Origin: AP-15 sp963846635
GTDB lineage: Bacteria > Pseudomonadota > Alphaproteobacteria > ATCC43930 > CGMCC-115725
NCBI GenBank assembly: GCA_963846635.1
Contig: CAWJXM010000022.1
Coordinates: 23,116-87,115, forward strand
Length of the DNA: 64,000 nt
Direction of reading: 5' to 3'
The notes below the pieces were generated by a model, which was given only the letters and a program-made list of their open reading frames with translations, was not told where the DNA came from and ran no database searches. This document shows, piece by piece, positions 17,340-27,145 of the stretch. The translations under genes were made by a program, and so were the position numbers. The number at the start of each line of letters is the position of its first letter. Position 1 is the stretch's first letter.

Positions 17340-18554
17340 ATGAAAGCGATGGTTGAGAGACGGGCCAATATGCCGTTGGCGGATGTGACGGTCATCGATT
17401 TCGGCCAGATCTACCAGGGCCCTTACGCGACCCTGCTGATGGCCAAGGCCGGCGCGTTCGTGATCAAGATCGAGCCGCCGCGCGGCGAACCCGGCCGGCG
17501 GCGCGCCGATCCCGGCAAGAGCGCCACCCTGCCGTTTGCCATGCTTAACCAGAACAAACACGCGGTCACGCTGAACCTGAAGGAGCCGCGCGGGCGCGAA
17601 TTGCTGTTCCGTATGGTGGAGCGCGCCGACGTGCTGCTCGAAAATTTCTCGCCCGGCACGATGGACAGCCTCGGCGTCGGCTGGAGTCGATTGCACGAAA
17701 TCAATCCGCGGCTGATCTATGCCTCGGGTACCGGCTATGGGTTGAGTGGCCCCGACCGCGACAATCTGGCGATGGATATGACGATCCAGGCGGCCTCGGG
17801 GATTATGAGCGTGACCGGGTTTCCGGATGGCCCGCCGGTCAAGGCGGGCCCGACCTTGGTCGACTTCATGGGCGGAATTCATCTTTACGCCGGGGTTTTG
17901 ACGGCCCTTTACGATCGCGACCGCAGCGGGATCGGCCGGCTCATCGAAGTCTCGATGCAGGAGGCGGTGTGGCCGACCCTGGCCGGCAGCTTTGATTTTT
18001 ATTATCGCACCGGTCAAATTCCGCCGCGCACCGGCAACCGTCAGGCCGGGCTCAACAGCGCTCCCTACAATGTGTTTCCGACCAAGGACGGACATGTTGC
18101 GATCCATGTCGTCACCGAGGCGCATTTCCAGAACCTGCTGAAGGCGATGGGCCGCGAAGACTTGGCGAACGATCCGCGCTTTGCCACCAATGCCGGTCGG
18201 GTTGCACATATGGACGAAACCGACGCGCTTGTCGCCGAGTGGACCAAAACGCTGGGCAAGATGGAAGTATTCGCGATCACCAAGGAGTATCGCATTCCGT
18301 GCGCGCCAGTGCGCAATGCGCCCGAGGTCATGAACGATCCGCATATGCACGAGCGCGGCATGCTCGAACGCATCAACCACCCGGAGTTGGGCGAGATCGT
18401 CGTACCGTCGACACCGTTGCGCCTGCATGGAACTGACAAGGTCGCGGGCGGCCCGAGCCCGACAATCGGCCAGCACAATCAAGAGATCTATGGCGGCTGG
18501 CTCGGCCTGTCGGCGGCGGAAATAACCGAGCTCAAGACCGGCGGCGTGATCTGA
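17340..18554 (+). CDS. CaiB/BaiF family (class III) CoA transferase
   Basis: A class III CoA transferase of 404 residues. It moves CoA between carboxylic acids by way of an aspartyl-CoA thioester. Family features: VTVIDFGQIYQGPYATLLMA, the CoA-site IKIEPPRGEPGRR, LENFSPGTMDSLG, IYASGTGYGLSGPDRD, and NLAMDMTIQAASGIMSVTG, whose Asp corresponds to the catalytic residue. The start at 17340 (ATG) avoids an upstream GTG at 17298 lacking a ribosome-binding site. It follows the flavin oxidoreductase and is convergent with the acyl-CoA synthetase, both suited to entry of an acid into CoA-linked catabolism. Confidence 0.9.
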   Translation: MKAMVERRANMPLADVTVIDFGQIYQGPYATLLMAKAGAFVIKIEPPRGEPGRRRADPGKSATLPFAMLNQNKHAVTLNLKEPRGRELLFRMVERADVLLENFSPGTMDSLGVGWSRLHEINPRLIYASGTGYGLSGPDRDNLAMDMTIQAASGIMSVTGFPDGPPVKAGPTLVDFMGGIHLYAGVLTALYDRDRSGIGRLIEVSMQEAVWPTLAGSFDFYYRTGQIPPRTGNRQAGLNSAPYNVFPTKDGHVAIHVVTEAHFQNLLKAMGREDLANDPRFATNAGRVAHMDETDALVAEWTKTLGKMEVFAITKEYRIPCAPVRNAPEVMNDPHMHERGMLERINHPELGEIVVPSTPLRLHGTDKVAGGPSPTIGQHNQEIYGGWLGLSAAEITELKTGGVI

Positions 18555-18608
18555 TCCGCGGCGGCGCGCAGCGGACTAAGCCTTGCAGCCCTATCGGCGC
18601 GGCGTCCG

Positions 18609-20298
18609 CTAGGCGGTTTTCTGCAGAGTGAGACCCAGCTCCGCAATCGTCTGCGCGCGCATGACGAATTTCTGGATCTTGCCGGTGACGGTCATCGGGA
18701 AATCGTCGACGAATTTGACATAGCGCGGGATTTTGTAGTGCGCGATCTGACCCTGACAAAAGGCGCGTATCTCCTCGGCCGTCGCAGTTTCGCCGTCGTG
18801 CAGCCGCACCCAGGCGCACAATTCCTCGCCATAGCGCGGGTCGGGGACGCCGATCACCTGGACGTCCTGGATCTTCGGGTGGCGGTACAGAAATTCCTCG
18901 ATTTCGCGCGGATAAACGTTCTCGCCGCCGCGGATCACCATGTCCTTGATGCGGCCAACGATATTGCAATATCCGTCATCGTCGATCGTCGCGAGGTCAC
19001 CGGTTTTCATCCAGCGCGCCGGATCGATCGCTTCATGGGTTTTTTCGTCGTCGTTCCAGTAGCCGAGCATCACGAGATAGCCGCGGGTCAGCAATTCACC
19101 GGGCGTGCCGCGCGGCACGATCCGGCCCTCGGCATCGACGATTTTCGCCTCAACATGCGGCATCACCCGCCCGACCGTCGACACCCGGCGCTCAAGCGGG
19201 TCGTCCGTCGCCGACACAAAGCTCGCCGGGCTCGTCTCGGTCATGCCATAGCCGATCACGATCTCGGAGAGATGCATGCGGTCAACCGCCTTGCGCATGA
19301 CCTCGATCGGGCACGGGCTCCCGGCCATGATCCCGGTCCGCAGCGAAGACAAATCGAATTTGCCGAAATCGGGATGGTCCATTTCGGCGATGAACATCGT
19401 TGGCACGCCGTAAACGGCAGTACAACGCTCCGCCTCGATCGTCTCAAGCGTTGCGAGCGGATCAAAGCCTTCGCTCGGGTAAACCATCGCCGCGCCATGC
19501 GTCAGGCAGCCGAGATTGCCGATCACCATGCCAAAGCAGTGATAAAGCGGGACCGGAATGCAGACCCGATCGCGCTCGGTGAACTTCATCGCCTTCCCGA
19601 GCCAGAAACCATTATTCAAGATGTTGTGATGGCTGAGCGTCGCCCCCTTTGGAAACCCGGTGGTGCCGCTGGTGAATTGGATATTGATCGGATCGTCGAA
19701 CTGCAACTTACCAGCGAGTGCGGCAAGCCGGTTGCGCTCGGCTCATCCCGCCGAGACCATAGACATCGTCGAAGCGCAGCGCACCCGGCACCACTTCGTC
19801 GCCGATCGTAATCAGGAGCCGCAAATCCGGCAGCCGCGCTGCACGCAATTCCCCGGGTGCTGCCGTCGCCAGCTCCGGCGCCAATTCGCCGAGCATTGCC
19901 AGATAATCGCTGGTCTTGAACCGCGCCGCCGTAATCAGTGCGGCACAGCCGGCCTTGTTCAGAGCGTATTCGAGTTCGGTGATGCGATAGGCCGGGTTAA
20001 TATTGACGAGGATCAACCCGGCCTTGGCGGTGGCAAATTGGGCGACGACCCATTCGGCATTGTTTGGCGACCAGATGCCGATGCGCGCGCCGGGTTCGAG
20101 CCCGAGTGCCAGCAGGCCGGCGGCAAAATCGTCGACCCTTTGCTTTAGTTGCCGCCAGCTCCAGCGCACCTGTTGATGGCGTACGATCAGCGCGTCGCGC
20201 TCACCGAATTGCGCCACGGTTTGATCGAAAAATTCGCCGATCGTCACCCCGATCAGCGGCGTTTGGCTGGCGCCATGGACATAGCTCAGCTGCGGCAT
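18609..20298 (-). pseudogene. Acyl-CoA synthetase (AMP-binding), single frameshift
   Basis: The two open frames together make one fatty-acyl-CoA synthetase of about 560 residues. The N-part (20298 to about 19740) starts MPQLSYVHGASQTPL and carries VDDFAAGLLALGLEPGARIG. The C-part carries the AMP-binding P-loop FTSGTTGFPKGATLSHHN, GYGMTETSP, the adenylate Asp in WMKTGDLATIDDDG, the hinge GRIKDMVIRGGENVYP and the catalytic Lys in MTVTGKIQKFV. The frame breaks near 19738-19743: removing one base restores LGGMSERNRLAALAGKLQF. Either the gene is recently inactivated or this is a one-base consensus error. It is convergent with the CoA transferase gene. Confidence 0.88.
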
Positions 20299-20935
20299 TC
20301 CGATCGTCTCCAGGCTGAAGCGGGGCTGGGTGCCGCGCCCGCCGGCTCAGCTGCCTGCTGCCAGCACCGGCGGCGGCGCACCCCACTCTCGCCACGCCCT
20401 CCCTACTACTCTTGGTGTTATCGGGTTGCGATCGGGTTTGCGCAACTCTTTCCGGACAGTCGGTCTCAACTTTCGGTTCCTCCAGGGAAATTTTCCCAGC
20501 GCGCCCGAGAGAGCTTTTGCCGCCGTTAGCGGACACTCGTAGGGTCAGGGCGCGGGGCTTACGCGGCGCAGTTAGGCTCTCGGAAATTAGGGTTAACTGA
20601 TTTTGCCCGCAGTGACATTGCGGGTAATCAAGGCTGTCCTGAGTCCAAATCCCAAAATATACCGATATATATTATCGGATTATCGGATGAGGGCCATAAG
20701 TCGACCAAGGTCGGGCCTGGGCGGTGACTCAATTTGAATTTCCGCAAGGGGTGGAAATGCGCCATTCCCGATTTGCCCGGCCGGTGAGGTCCATCCTTCG
20801 AAAGCGGTCATTAACGGCCTGAAGCCCCGATACCCGACACTGTGCCTACTTCAGTTCTGCCGCTGGTAGGTCGACAGGCAGAGGAATATCCTCGTCCATG
20901 AGAGGTTACTGCTCCTCCGAGCCGAGGATCACCGC
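20299..20935. other. Intergenic region, 637 bp
   Basis: No gene is supported. TTAGGGTTAAC at 20587-20597 is an 11-base match to the dispersed GTTAACCCTAAC motif in reverse. An AT-rich segment around 20655-20690 (repeated ATATAT/TTATCGGAT) could contain a promoter for the long cyclase gene. Nothing else was recognised. Confidence 0.5.
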
Positions 20936-23900
20936 ATGGACGTAGCGGCGTGGTTACGCGGGCTGGGCCTCGAACAATACGCCCAGCTTTTCCGCGACAA
21001 TGACATCGATGGCGAGATCCTATGCGGGATGACCGCAGAGGACCTGAAGGAGCTGGGCATCAGCTCCTTCGGCCACCGCCGCAGGCTCCTCAACGCTATT
21101 ACCGCCCTGGGGGCGGAGCCGACGCGTGACTTAGCCCAACCAGCGGCGAGCATGACATCTACTCCGATCTCCCCTCTGACAATCGAGGCAGAGCGCCGGC
21201 AACTGACGGTGATGTTCTGCGATCTGGTCGGCTCGACGGCACTCTCGGCGCGGCTCGATCCCGAGGATTTGCGCGAGGTCATCGGCGCGTATCACCGCTG
21301 CTGCACCGATCTCATCAGCGAGGCCGGCGGGTTGGTCGCCAAGTACATGGGCGACGGGGTGCTGGCCTATTTCGGCTACCCGCTGGCCCACGAGCATGAC
21401 GCCGAGCACGCTGTGCAGGCCGGGCTTGCCCTGGTCGAGGCGGCGCCGAAGCTCACGACCGCCGCCAGCGTTCCCTTGCAGGTACGGGTCGGCATCGCCA
21501 CCGGGCTTGTCGTGGTCGGTGACCTGATCGGCGCGGGTGCGGCACAAGAGCAGGCGGTCGTCGGCGAGACGCCAAACCTCGCGGCGCGCCTGCAGGCTCT
21601 GGCCGAGCCTGATGCCGTCGTCATCGCCGACAGCACGCGACGGCTTCTCGGCAATCTCTTCGAGCTGAAGGACCTCGGGGCCAGGGACCTCAAGGGCATC
21701 GCCGGGCCGGCGCGGGCCTGGGCTGCGCTGCGGGCGAGTGCCGTGGGGAGCCGCTTTGACGCCCTGCACACGAGCGGCCTGACCGCCCTCGTCGGACGGG
21801 ACGAAGAATCCGAATTGCTGCTTCGGCGCTGGTCCCGGGCAAAGACGGGTGAAGGCCAGGTGGTGCTGCTCTCCGGCGAGGCAGGCATCGGCAAATCGCG
21901 GCTCACGGCGGCACTCCTGGAACGCCTCGCCAGCGAACCGCACACGCGCTTGCGCTATTTCTGCTCGCCGCAGCGCACGGACAGCGCGTTCCACCCGATC
22001 ATCGGCCAGATCGAACGCGCCGCCGGACTGGCATACGACGACAAACCGCAGGCGAAGCTCGACAAGCTCGATGCGGTGCTCGCACAGACCTCGACTTCGC
22101 CTGAGGATGCCGCACTCTTCGCCGAGATGCTGTCGCTTCCGAACGACGGACGCTATCCCGCGCTCGACCTGGCCCCGGAGCAGCGCCGGCAGAGAGTGCT
22201 GGAAGCGCTGATGTCACAGCTCGCGGCGTTGGCGCGCCGGCAACCGGTGCTGATGATCTTCGAGGATTTGCACTGGATCGACCCCACGAGCTTGGAGGTG
22301 CTTGGCCGCATCGTCGACCGGATTAAAACGCTTCCGGTACTGCTCATTGTGACGTTCCGCCCCGAGTTCAACGCGCCGTGGGTGGGACAGCCGCATGTGA
22401 CGAGCCTGACGCTCAACCGGCTCGGCGAGCGCGAGGCGGCCGCCATCATCGCGGGTCTGGTCGGGAACAAGGCGTTGCCGGCGGATGTGCTGGCGGAGAT
22501 CGTGGAGCGCACCGACGGCATTCCGCTGTTCGTGGAGGAGATGACGAAGGCGGTGCTGGAGGCGGAGAGCGAGGGTGCCGCCCGGCGCACGGTTGCGGCG
22601 GTTCCGTCGCCGGCCCTGGCGGTCCCGGCAAGCTTGCACGCCTCGCTGATGGCGCGGCTCGACCGGCTCGGCCCGGCCAAGGAGGTGGCGCAGATCGGGT
22701 CGGCGATCGGGCGGGAGTTCTCGCATGCCCTGCTGGCGGCGGTGGCGCGCAAGCCCGAGGCGGAGCTGGGGTCGGCGCTCGACCGTCTCGTTCAGGCAGG
22801 CTTGCTGTTCCGGCAGGGAGTCCCGCCGCAGGCGAGCTACCTGTTCAAGCATGCCCTGGTGCAGGACGCGGCCTATGGCACGCTGCTGCGCGAGCCGCGG
22901 CGCGCGCTTCACGCCCGTATCGCCGAAACCCTCGAAAGCCGGTTCGCCGAGATCGTGGAGAGCGAGCCCGAGATCCCGGCGCATCACTGCACCGAGGCCG
23001 GGCTGATCGAGAAGGCCGTGGGTCTGTGGGGCAAGGCGGGACAGCGGTCACTGGCGCGCTCGGCGCTGGTCGAAGCCGCGGCCCAGCTCACTCGCGCCCT
23101 CGAGCAGATCGCGACCCTGCCCGGCACGGCGGCGCTGCGTCGCGAGCAGATCAGGCTTCAGGTCGCGCTGATCACTCCACTCATGCATATTAAAGGCTAT
23201 GCCGCCGCCGAAACCAGGGCGGCTGCGGAGCAGGCACGCTCGTTGATCGAGCAAGCCGAAGCGCTGGGAGAGCCTCCCGAAGACCCGTTGTTGTTGTTCT
23301 CGGTCCTCTACGCGTTCTTTGCCGCGAACTTTGTGGCATTCAATGGCGATGTCTGTCGCGATCTCGCGGCGCAGTTCCTGGCGCTCGCGGAAAAGCAAAA
23401 GGCGACAGTCCCGCTCATGCTTGGGCATCGCCTGATGGGGCGTTCCTTAGTGCTGACCGGGGACATCGCGGAAGGCCGGGGACACTTTGATCAGGCGATC
23501 GCGCTTTACGATCCTGCCGAGCATCGTCCGCTGGCAACGCGGTTTGGCACAGACGCTGGGGTGGTAACCTTATCCTATCGGTCGTTGGCTCTGTGGTTGC
23601 TCGGATATCCCGAGGCCGCGCTCGGAGACGCCGATGAGGCGCTCAGGAATGCGCGAGAGATAGGTCAAGCCGCCACGCTGATGCACGCTTTATCCCTTCT
23701 AACGGTGCCATATACCCTCTGCGGTAATCGCGCCGCGGCAGCCGCGCAAGCCCAAGAGCTTGTCGCTCTGGCCGAAGACAAAGGTTCTTTGTATTGGAAG
23801 CCATACGGAATGGTGAGCCAAGGTTGCGTGCTGGCCCTGACCGGCAGGGCTTCGGACGCGATCGAAATACTGATCTCTGGGATTGCTGCTCATCGGACAA

Positions 23901-24346
23901 CGGGAGCGACACTTTCATCGCCATTCTATTTGCCGCACTTGGCGCGCGCCCATGCGGAGCTTGGGCAATTCGAGGCGGCTTGGCATTGCATCGGCGAAGC
24001 GATGACAGCGGCGGAGACAACCAAGGAAAAATGGTGCGAGGCCGAGATCCACCGAACCGCCGGCGAAATCGCGCTGATGTCGCCCGAGCCCGACGCGGCG
24101 AAGGCGCAGGCATATTTCGAGCGAGCCATCGCCACTGCCGACGCGCAGCAGGCAAAGTCCTGGGAATTGCGCGCGGCGGCGAGCATGGCCCGGCTGTGGC
24201 GCGATCACGGCAAACGGGAGCAGGCCCACGATCTTCTCGCCCCGGTCTACGGCTGGTTCACCGAAGGCTTCGACACGCTCGACCTAAAAGAAGCCAAGGC
24301 GCTGCTCGACGAACTGACTGAGCCGGCGATTGCCGCAGAGGGTTGA
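20936..24346 (+). CDS. SAM domain, class III adenylate/guanylate cyclase, AAA ATPase and TPR protein
   Basis: A 1136-residue multidomain signalling protein. Residues 1-60 are a SAM domain (AAWLRGLGLEQYAQLFRDND, LKELGISSFGHRRRLL). Residues about 80-265 are a class III cyclase homology domain with both metal Asp residues (MFCDLVGSTALSARLD and KYMGDGVLAYFGYP) and the Asn/Arg pair (VGETPNLAARLQ), so it may be active. An AAA/STAND-like ATPase follows with Walker A SGEAGIGKSRL and Walker B LMIFEDLHWIDP. The C-terminal 450 residues are TPR-like helical repeats. Such proteins combine nucleotide-cyclase output with ligand-controlled ATPase switching. It is monocistronic, with no interruptions. Confidence 0.93.
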   Translation: MDVAAWLRGLGLEQYAQLFRDNDIDGEILCGMTAEDLKELGISSFGHRRRLLNAITALGAEPTRDLAQPAASMTSTPISPLTIEAERRQLTVMFCDLVGSTALSARLDPEDLREVIGAYHRCCTDLISEAGGLVAKYMGDGVLAYFGYPLAHEHDAEHAVQAGLALVEAAPKLTTAASVPLQVRVGIATGLVVVGDLIGAGAAQEQAVVGETPNLAARLQALAEPDAVVIADSTRRLLGNLFELKDLGARDLKGIAGPARAWAALRASAVGSRFDALHTSGLTALVGRDEESELLLRRWSRAKTGEGQVVLLSGEAGIGKSRLTAALLERLASEPHTRLRYFCSPQRTDSAFHPIIGQIERAAGLAYDDKPQAKLDKLDAVLAQTSTSPEDAALFAEMLSLPNDGRYPALDLAPEQRRQRVLEALMSQLAALARRQPVLMIFEDLHWIDPTSLEVLGRIVDRIKTLPVLLIVTFRPEFNAPWVGQPHVTSLTLNRLGEREAAAIIAGLVGNKALPADVLAEIVERTDGIPLFVEEMTKAVLEAESEGAARRTVAAVPSPALAVPASLHASLMARLDRLGPAKEVAQIGSAIGREFSHALLAAVARKPEAELGSALDRLVQAGLLFRQGVPPQASYLFKHALVQDAAYGTLLREPRRALHARIAETLESRFAEIVESEPEIPAHHCTEAGLIEKAVGLWGKAGQRSLARSALVEAAAQLTRALEQIATLPGTAALRREQIRLQVALITPLMHIKGYAAAETRAAAEQARSLIEQAEALGEPPEDPLLLFSVLYAFFAANFVAFNGDVCRDLAAQFLALAEKQKATVPLMLGHRLMGRSLVLTGDIAEGRGHFDQAIALYDPAEHRPLATRFGTDAGVVTLSYRSLALWLLGYPEAALGDADEALRNAREIGQAATLMHALSLLTVPYTLCGNRAAAAAQAQELVALAEDKGSLYWKPYGMVSQGCVLALTGRASDAIEILISGIAAHRTTGATLSSPFYLPHLARAHAELGQFEAAWHCIGEAMTAAETTKEKWCEAEIHRTAGEIALMSPEPDAAKAQAYFERAIATADAQQAKSWELRAAASMARLWRDHGKREQAHDLLAPVYGWFTEGFDTLDLKEAKALLDELTEPAIAAEG

Positions 24347-25084
24347 GTAATTACCAATCAGCGGCTCCACGGGACTATTCCACGGCGACTCTGCTACCGT
24401 CGCGACTACGATGGGCTCTTACGTGTAGAAGTCCGGTGCGAACGTCCGCTTCACAGCCGACCCGACCATCCACTGGCGTGCTGATGAAGGTCTGCAGTGG
24501 GTCGCAAGCCGAAATTCAAACTGGGTCACCACTCTGGCCTGACTTTGATACGAAGGGCTCGCGTTAGGTTAACGGGATGTAGCCCTACTCACGATCAATA
24601 AGCCAACGCCAGGCTAGCGCTGGCGCGCTATGGGCACTTCCTTTTGAGCTCGGTTGGCCTTTCACGGTTAGCCCAGACATGTTGGGATAAAGTGACAACG
24701 GCAATGGATGACAGATGAAGAAAAGTCTTGATCGTTAGGGTTAACGTGAAACCGCGAAGGACGAACAATGGGAGGGTGAGCGCTGACGCCGTCCCGTCAG
24801 GCTGGGCATAGCCTGTCGTTAACCTTACATTCAAAGCGGCAACCCTAACCGCATTCTGTGGGCTTCTGTTAACCCTAACTTGGGTGCTGTAACCTTCATT
24901 GTAACGTTACCGCAAGTTCGCATCAGAAAGCGACGGCTTGGCGCGGTCCTCGCGCGCGTGTCGCAAATCTCAGGCCCACGCGCAGGTGAGAAGACGGGGG
25001 GCCGGATCACAAGTCCGGCCCACGAGAACCGCCTGCCTTTAACCCCGAGCACGCCGCGCGCCTGATCTCGGCGCTGGCGTTCCG
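24347..25084. other. Gene-poor stretch with a second cluster of GTTAACCCTAAC motifs
   Basis: No gene is supported in these 738 bp. Exact copies of the 12-mer GTTAACCCTAAC occur at 24734-24745 (reverse) and 24868-24879 (forward), with shortened relatives near 24563 and at 24840-24850. The style of the sequence resembles the stretch at 7200-7710. It separates the cyclase gene from the convergent htpG relic. Confidence 0.5.
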
Positions 25085-26955
25085 TTACGCCGCTTGCGGC
25101 AGGCCGCGTTCGAGCAGTTGCGCCAAGACGGCGGGCGAAAGCGGGCGGATCCGGTAGTTGCTCGCCTTCGACGATCCGCGCCTGATCGAGCAAAAGCCAG
25201 GCGAACTCGCTGATCTGGTCGGAAGCACCGCTTTGACCAACGGTGGCAGCGAGCCGCTCGATCAGTTTATGGCGCGGGTTGAGTTCGAGGATTCGTTTCG
25301 CGGTTGTATCGATCTGCTGGTGCTGTTTCAGCAGTCGCTCAAAATGCATATCCAGATCGCCTTCATCCGCGACCAGGCAGACGGCGCTGTCGGTCAATCG
25401 ATCCGAGCTGCGCACATCCTTGACCGCGTCGCCGAGCGCCAGCTTGAAGATCGCGATCAGGCTGCCGAGTTTGGCCGGGAGCGCCGGTTGTTCCTGCGGC
25501 TGCTCTTCGGCTGGGGTGATCTTGTCAAGATCAGCGCCGCCGCGGGTGGCAGATTTGAACGGCTTTTCTTTATATGTTCCGATCGCCGGCACCCAGAACT
25601 CGTCGATCGGATCGGTCAACAACAGCACTTCGACACCACGCGCGCGAAAGCCTTCGAGCTGCGGGCTGCGTTTGACAATATCGAGATTGTCGCCGGTGAT
25701 CGTGTAGATCGCCTCCTGCCCCGGCCGCATTCTTTCGACATACTCATCGAGCGAGACGAGCCCGTCACGCGCGGTCGAGCGAAACCGAACGAGACCGAGC
25801 AAAGCCTCGCGCTGATCGCGGTCCTCATAGAGGCCTTCCTTCAGCACGGCGCCGAAATCGTCCCAGAATTTGGCGTATTCGTCAGGCGCTTCGGCCGCTT
25901 TTTTGCCGAGCTCGGTCAGCACGCGCCGGGTCAGTTGCTGGCGGATGCGTGCTACCATCGGATTTGATTGCAGCATCTCGCGGCTGATGTTGAGCGGCAA
26001 ATCCTCGCTGTCGACGACGCCGCGCAAGAACCGCAAATAGGCCGGTAACAGATCGGTCCCCTCGTCCGTAATGAACACGCGGCGGACATAAAGCTTGACC
26101 CGGCTCTTGCGCTCCGGATCGAACAGATCGAATGGTTTGGTCGACGGCACGAACAACAAACTGAGTGTATTCGAGAACGCCTTCCGCCTTGTTGTGCAAA
26201 GTCAGCCACGGATCATCGAAACTATGGCCGACATGATGATAAAACTCTTTGTATTGCTCGGGGGTAATTTCTGAGCGTGGACGGGTCCACAAAGCAGAGG
26301 CGGTGTTGATCGTCTCTTCCTTGCCGCTGTCCTTCAGCACGATCGGCAAGCCGATATGATCGGAATAGGTATTAACGATGCGGCGCAGCCGGGCCGGGTC
26401 GAGGTATTCGTCCTCGCCCTCGCGCAGATGGACGACAATCGCCGCCCCACGCGTCGCCTGCGGATAAGGCTCGATCGTGAATTCACCTTTGCCGTCCGAA
26501 GCCCAACGCCAGCCTTCGCTCTCGCCCGCCTTGCGTGCCAGCACTTCGACTTGGTCGGCAACCATGAAAGCCGAATAAAACCCGACGCCGAACTGACCGA
26601 TCAGCGTCATATCCTTGCGCGAATCGCCCGAGAGCTGGCTCAAAAAGGCCGCCGTGCCGGAGCGCGCGATCGTGCCGAGATTTTCGATCAATTCCTCGCG
26701 GTTCATGCCGATGCCGTTATCGGCAACCGTCAATGTTCGTGCTTTTTTGTCGGGGGTCAGCACCACTCGGTAATTCGTGTCGCCCTCGGCCAGCGAGGGA
26801 TCGGTCAAGGCCGCGTAACGCAGCCGGTCGCAGGCATCCGAGGCGTTGGAGATCAGTTCGCGCAGAAAGATCTCCTTTTCGCTGTAGAGCGAGTGCGCGA
26901 CGATGTCGAGGAGACGGCTGACTTCGGCCTGGAAGCTTTTTGTTTCCTGGGTCAT
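25085..26955 (-). pseudogene. htpG: Hsp90 chaperone HtpG with two frameshifts
   Basis: A cytosolic ATP-dependent chaperone gene. The N-terminal ATPase domain is complete, from the ATG at 26955 (MTQETKSFQAEVSRLLDI): EIFLRELISNASDACDRLRY, TVADNGIGMNREELIENLG, GTIARSGTAAFL and GQFGVGFYSAFMVAD. At about 26161-26166 the frame slips by one base between VLEYT and LLFVPSTKPFDLFD. The middle domain then continues (RVFITDEGTDLLPAYLRFLR, LPLNISREMLQ). A second slip near 25115-25150 is needed to reach the natural end LLERGLPQAA and the stop codon at 25085. Two independent slips favour true decay, but homopolymer-free consensus errors cannot be ruled out. Confidence 0.88.
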
Positions 26956-27145
26956 GATCTGCGGTCGCGAGTTGGCGTTAATGTGCCACCATATGTAGTG
27001 AAGCGCCCGCTGCTGCAAGATCACGAGAATCGCCGGCGCAGGCGAGCGACGCAGACCCGGGCGGTGCCGCACCGCGGCGGCGGATCGCAGCCGATAAGCG
27101 GCTTTACTCTTGCCAACCGGCTTCCGCCACCCGATACCTTGTGGC

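Noticed and set aside
22378..23193. 271-codon Gly-rich frame inside the cyclase gene.
   Set aside because: It is an out-of-frame shadow in GC-rich DNA; the cyclase frame carries all domains.
24734..24879. Telomere-like GTTAGGGTTAAC words.
   Set aside because: They are isolated single copies in both orientations, not a tandem array, and the setting is clearly bacterial.
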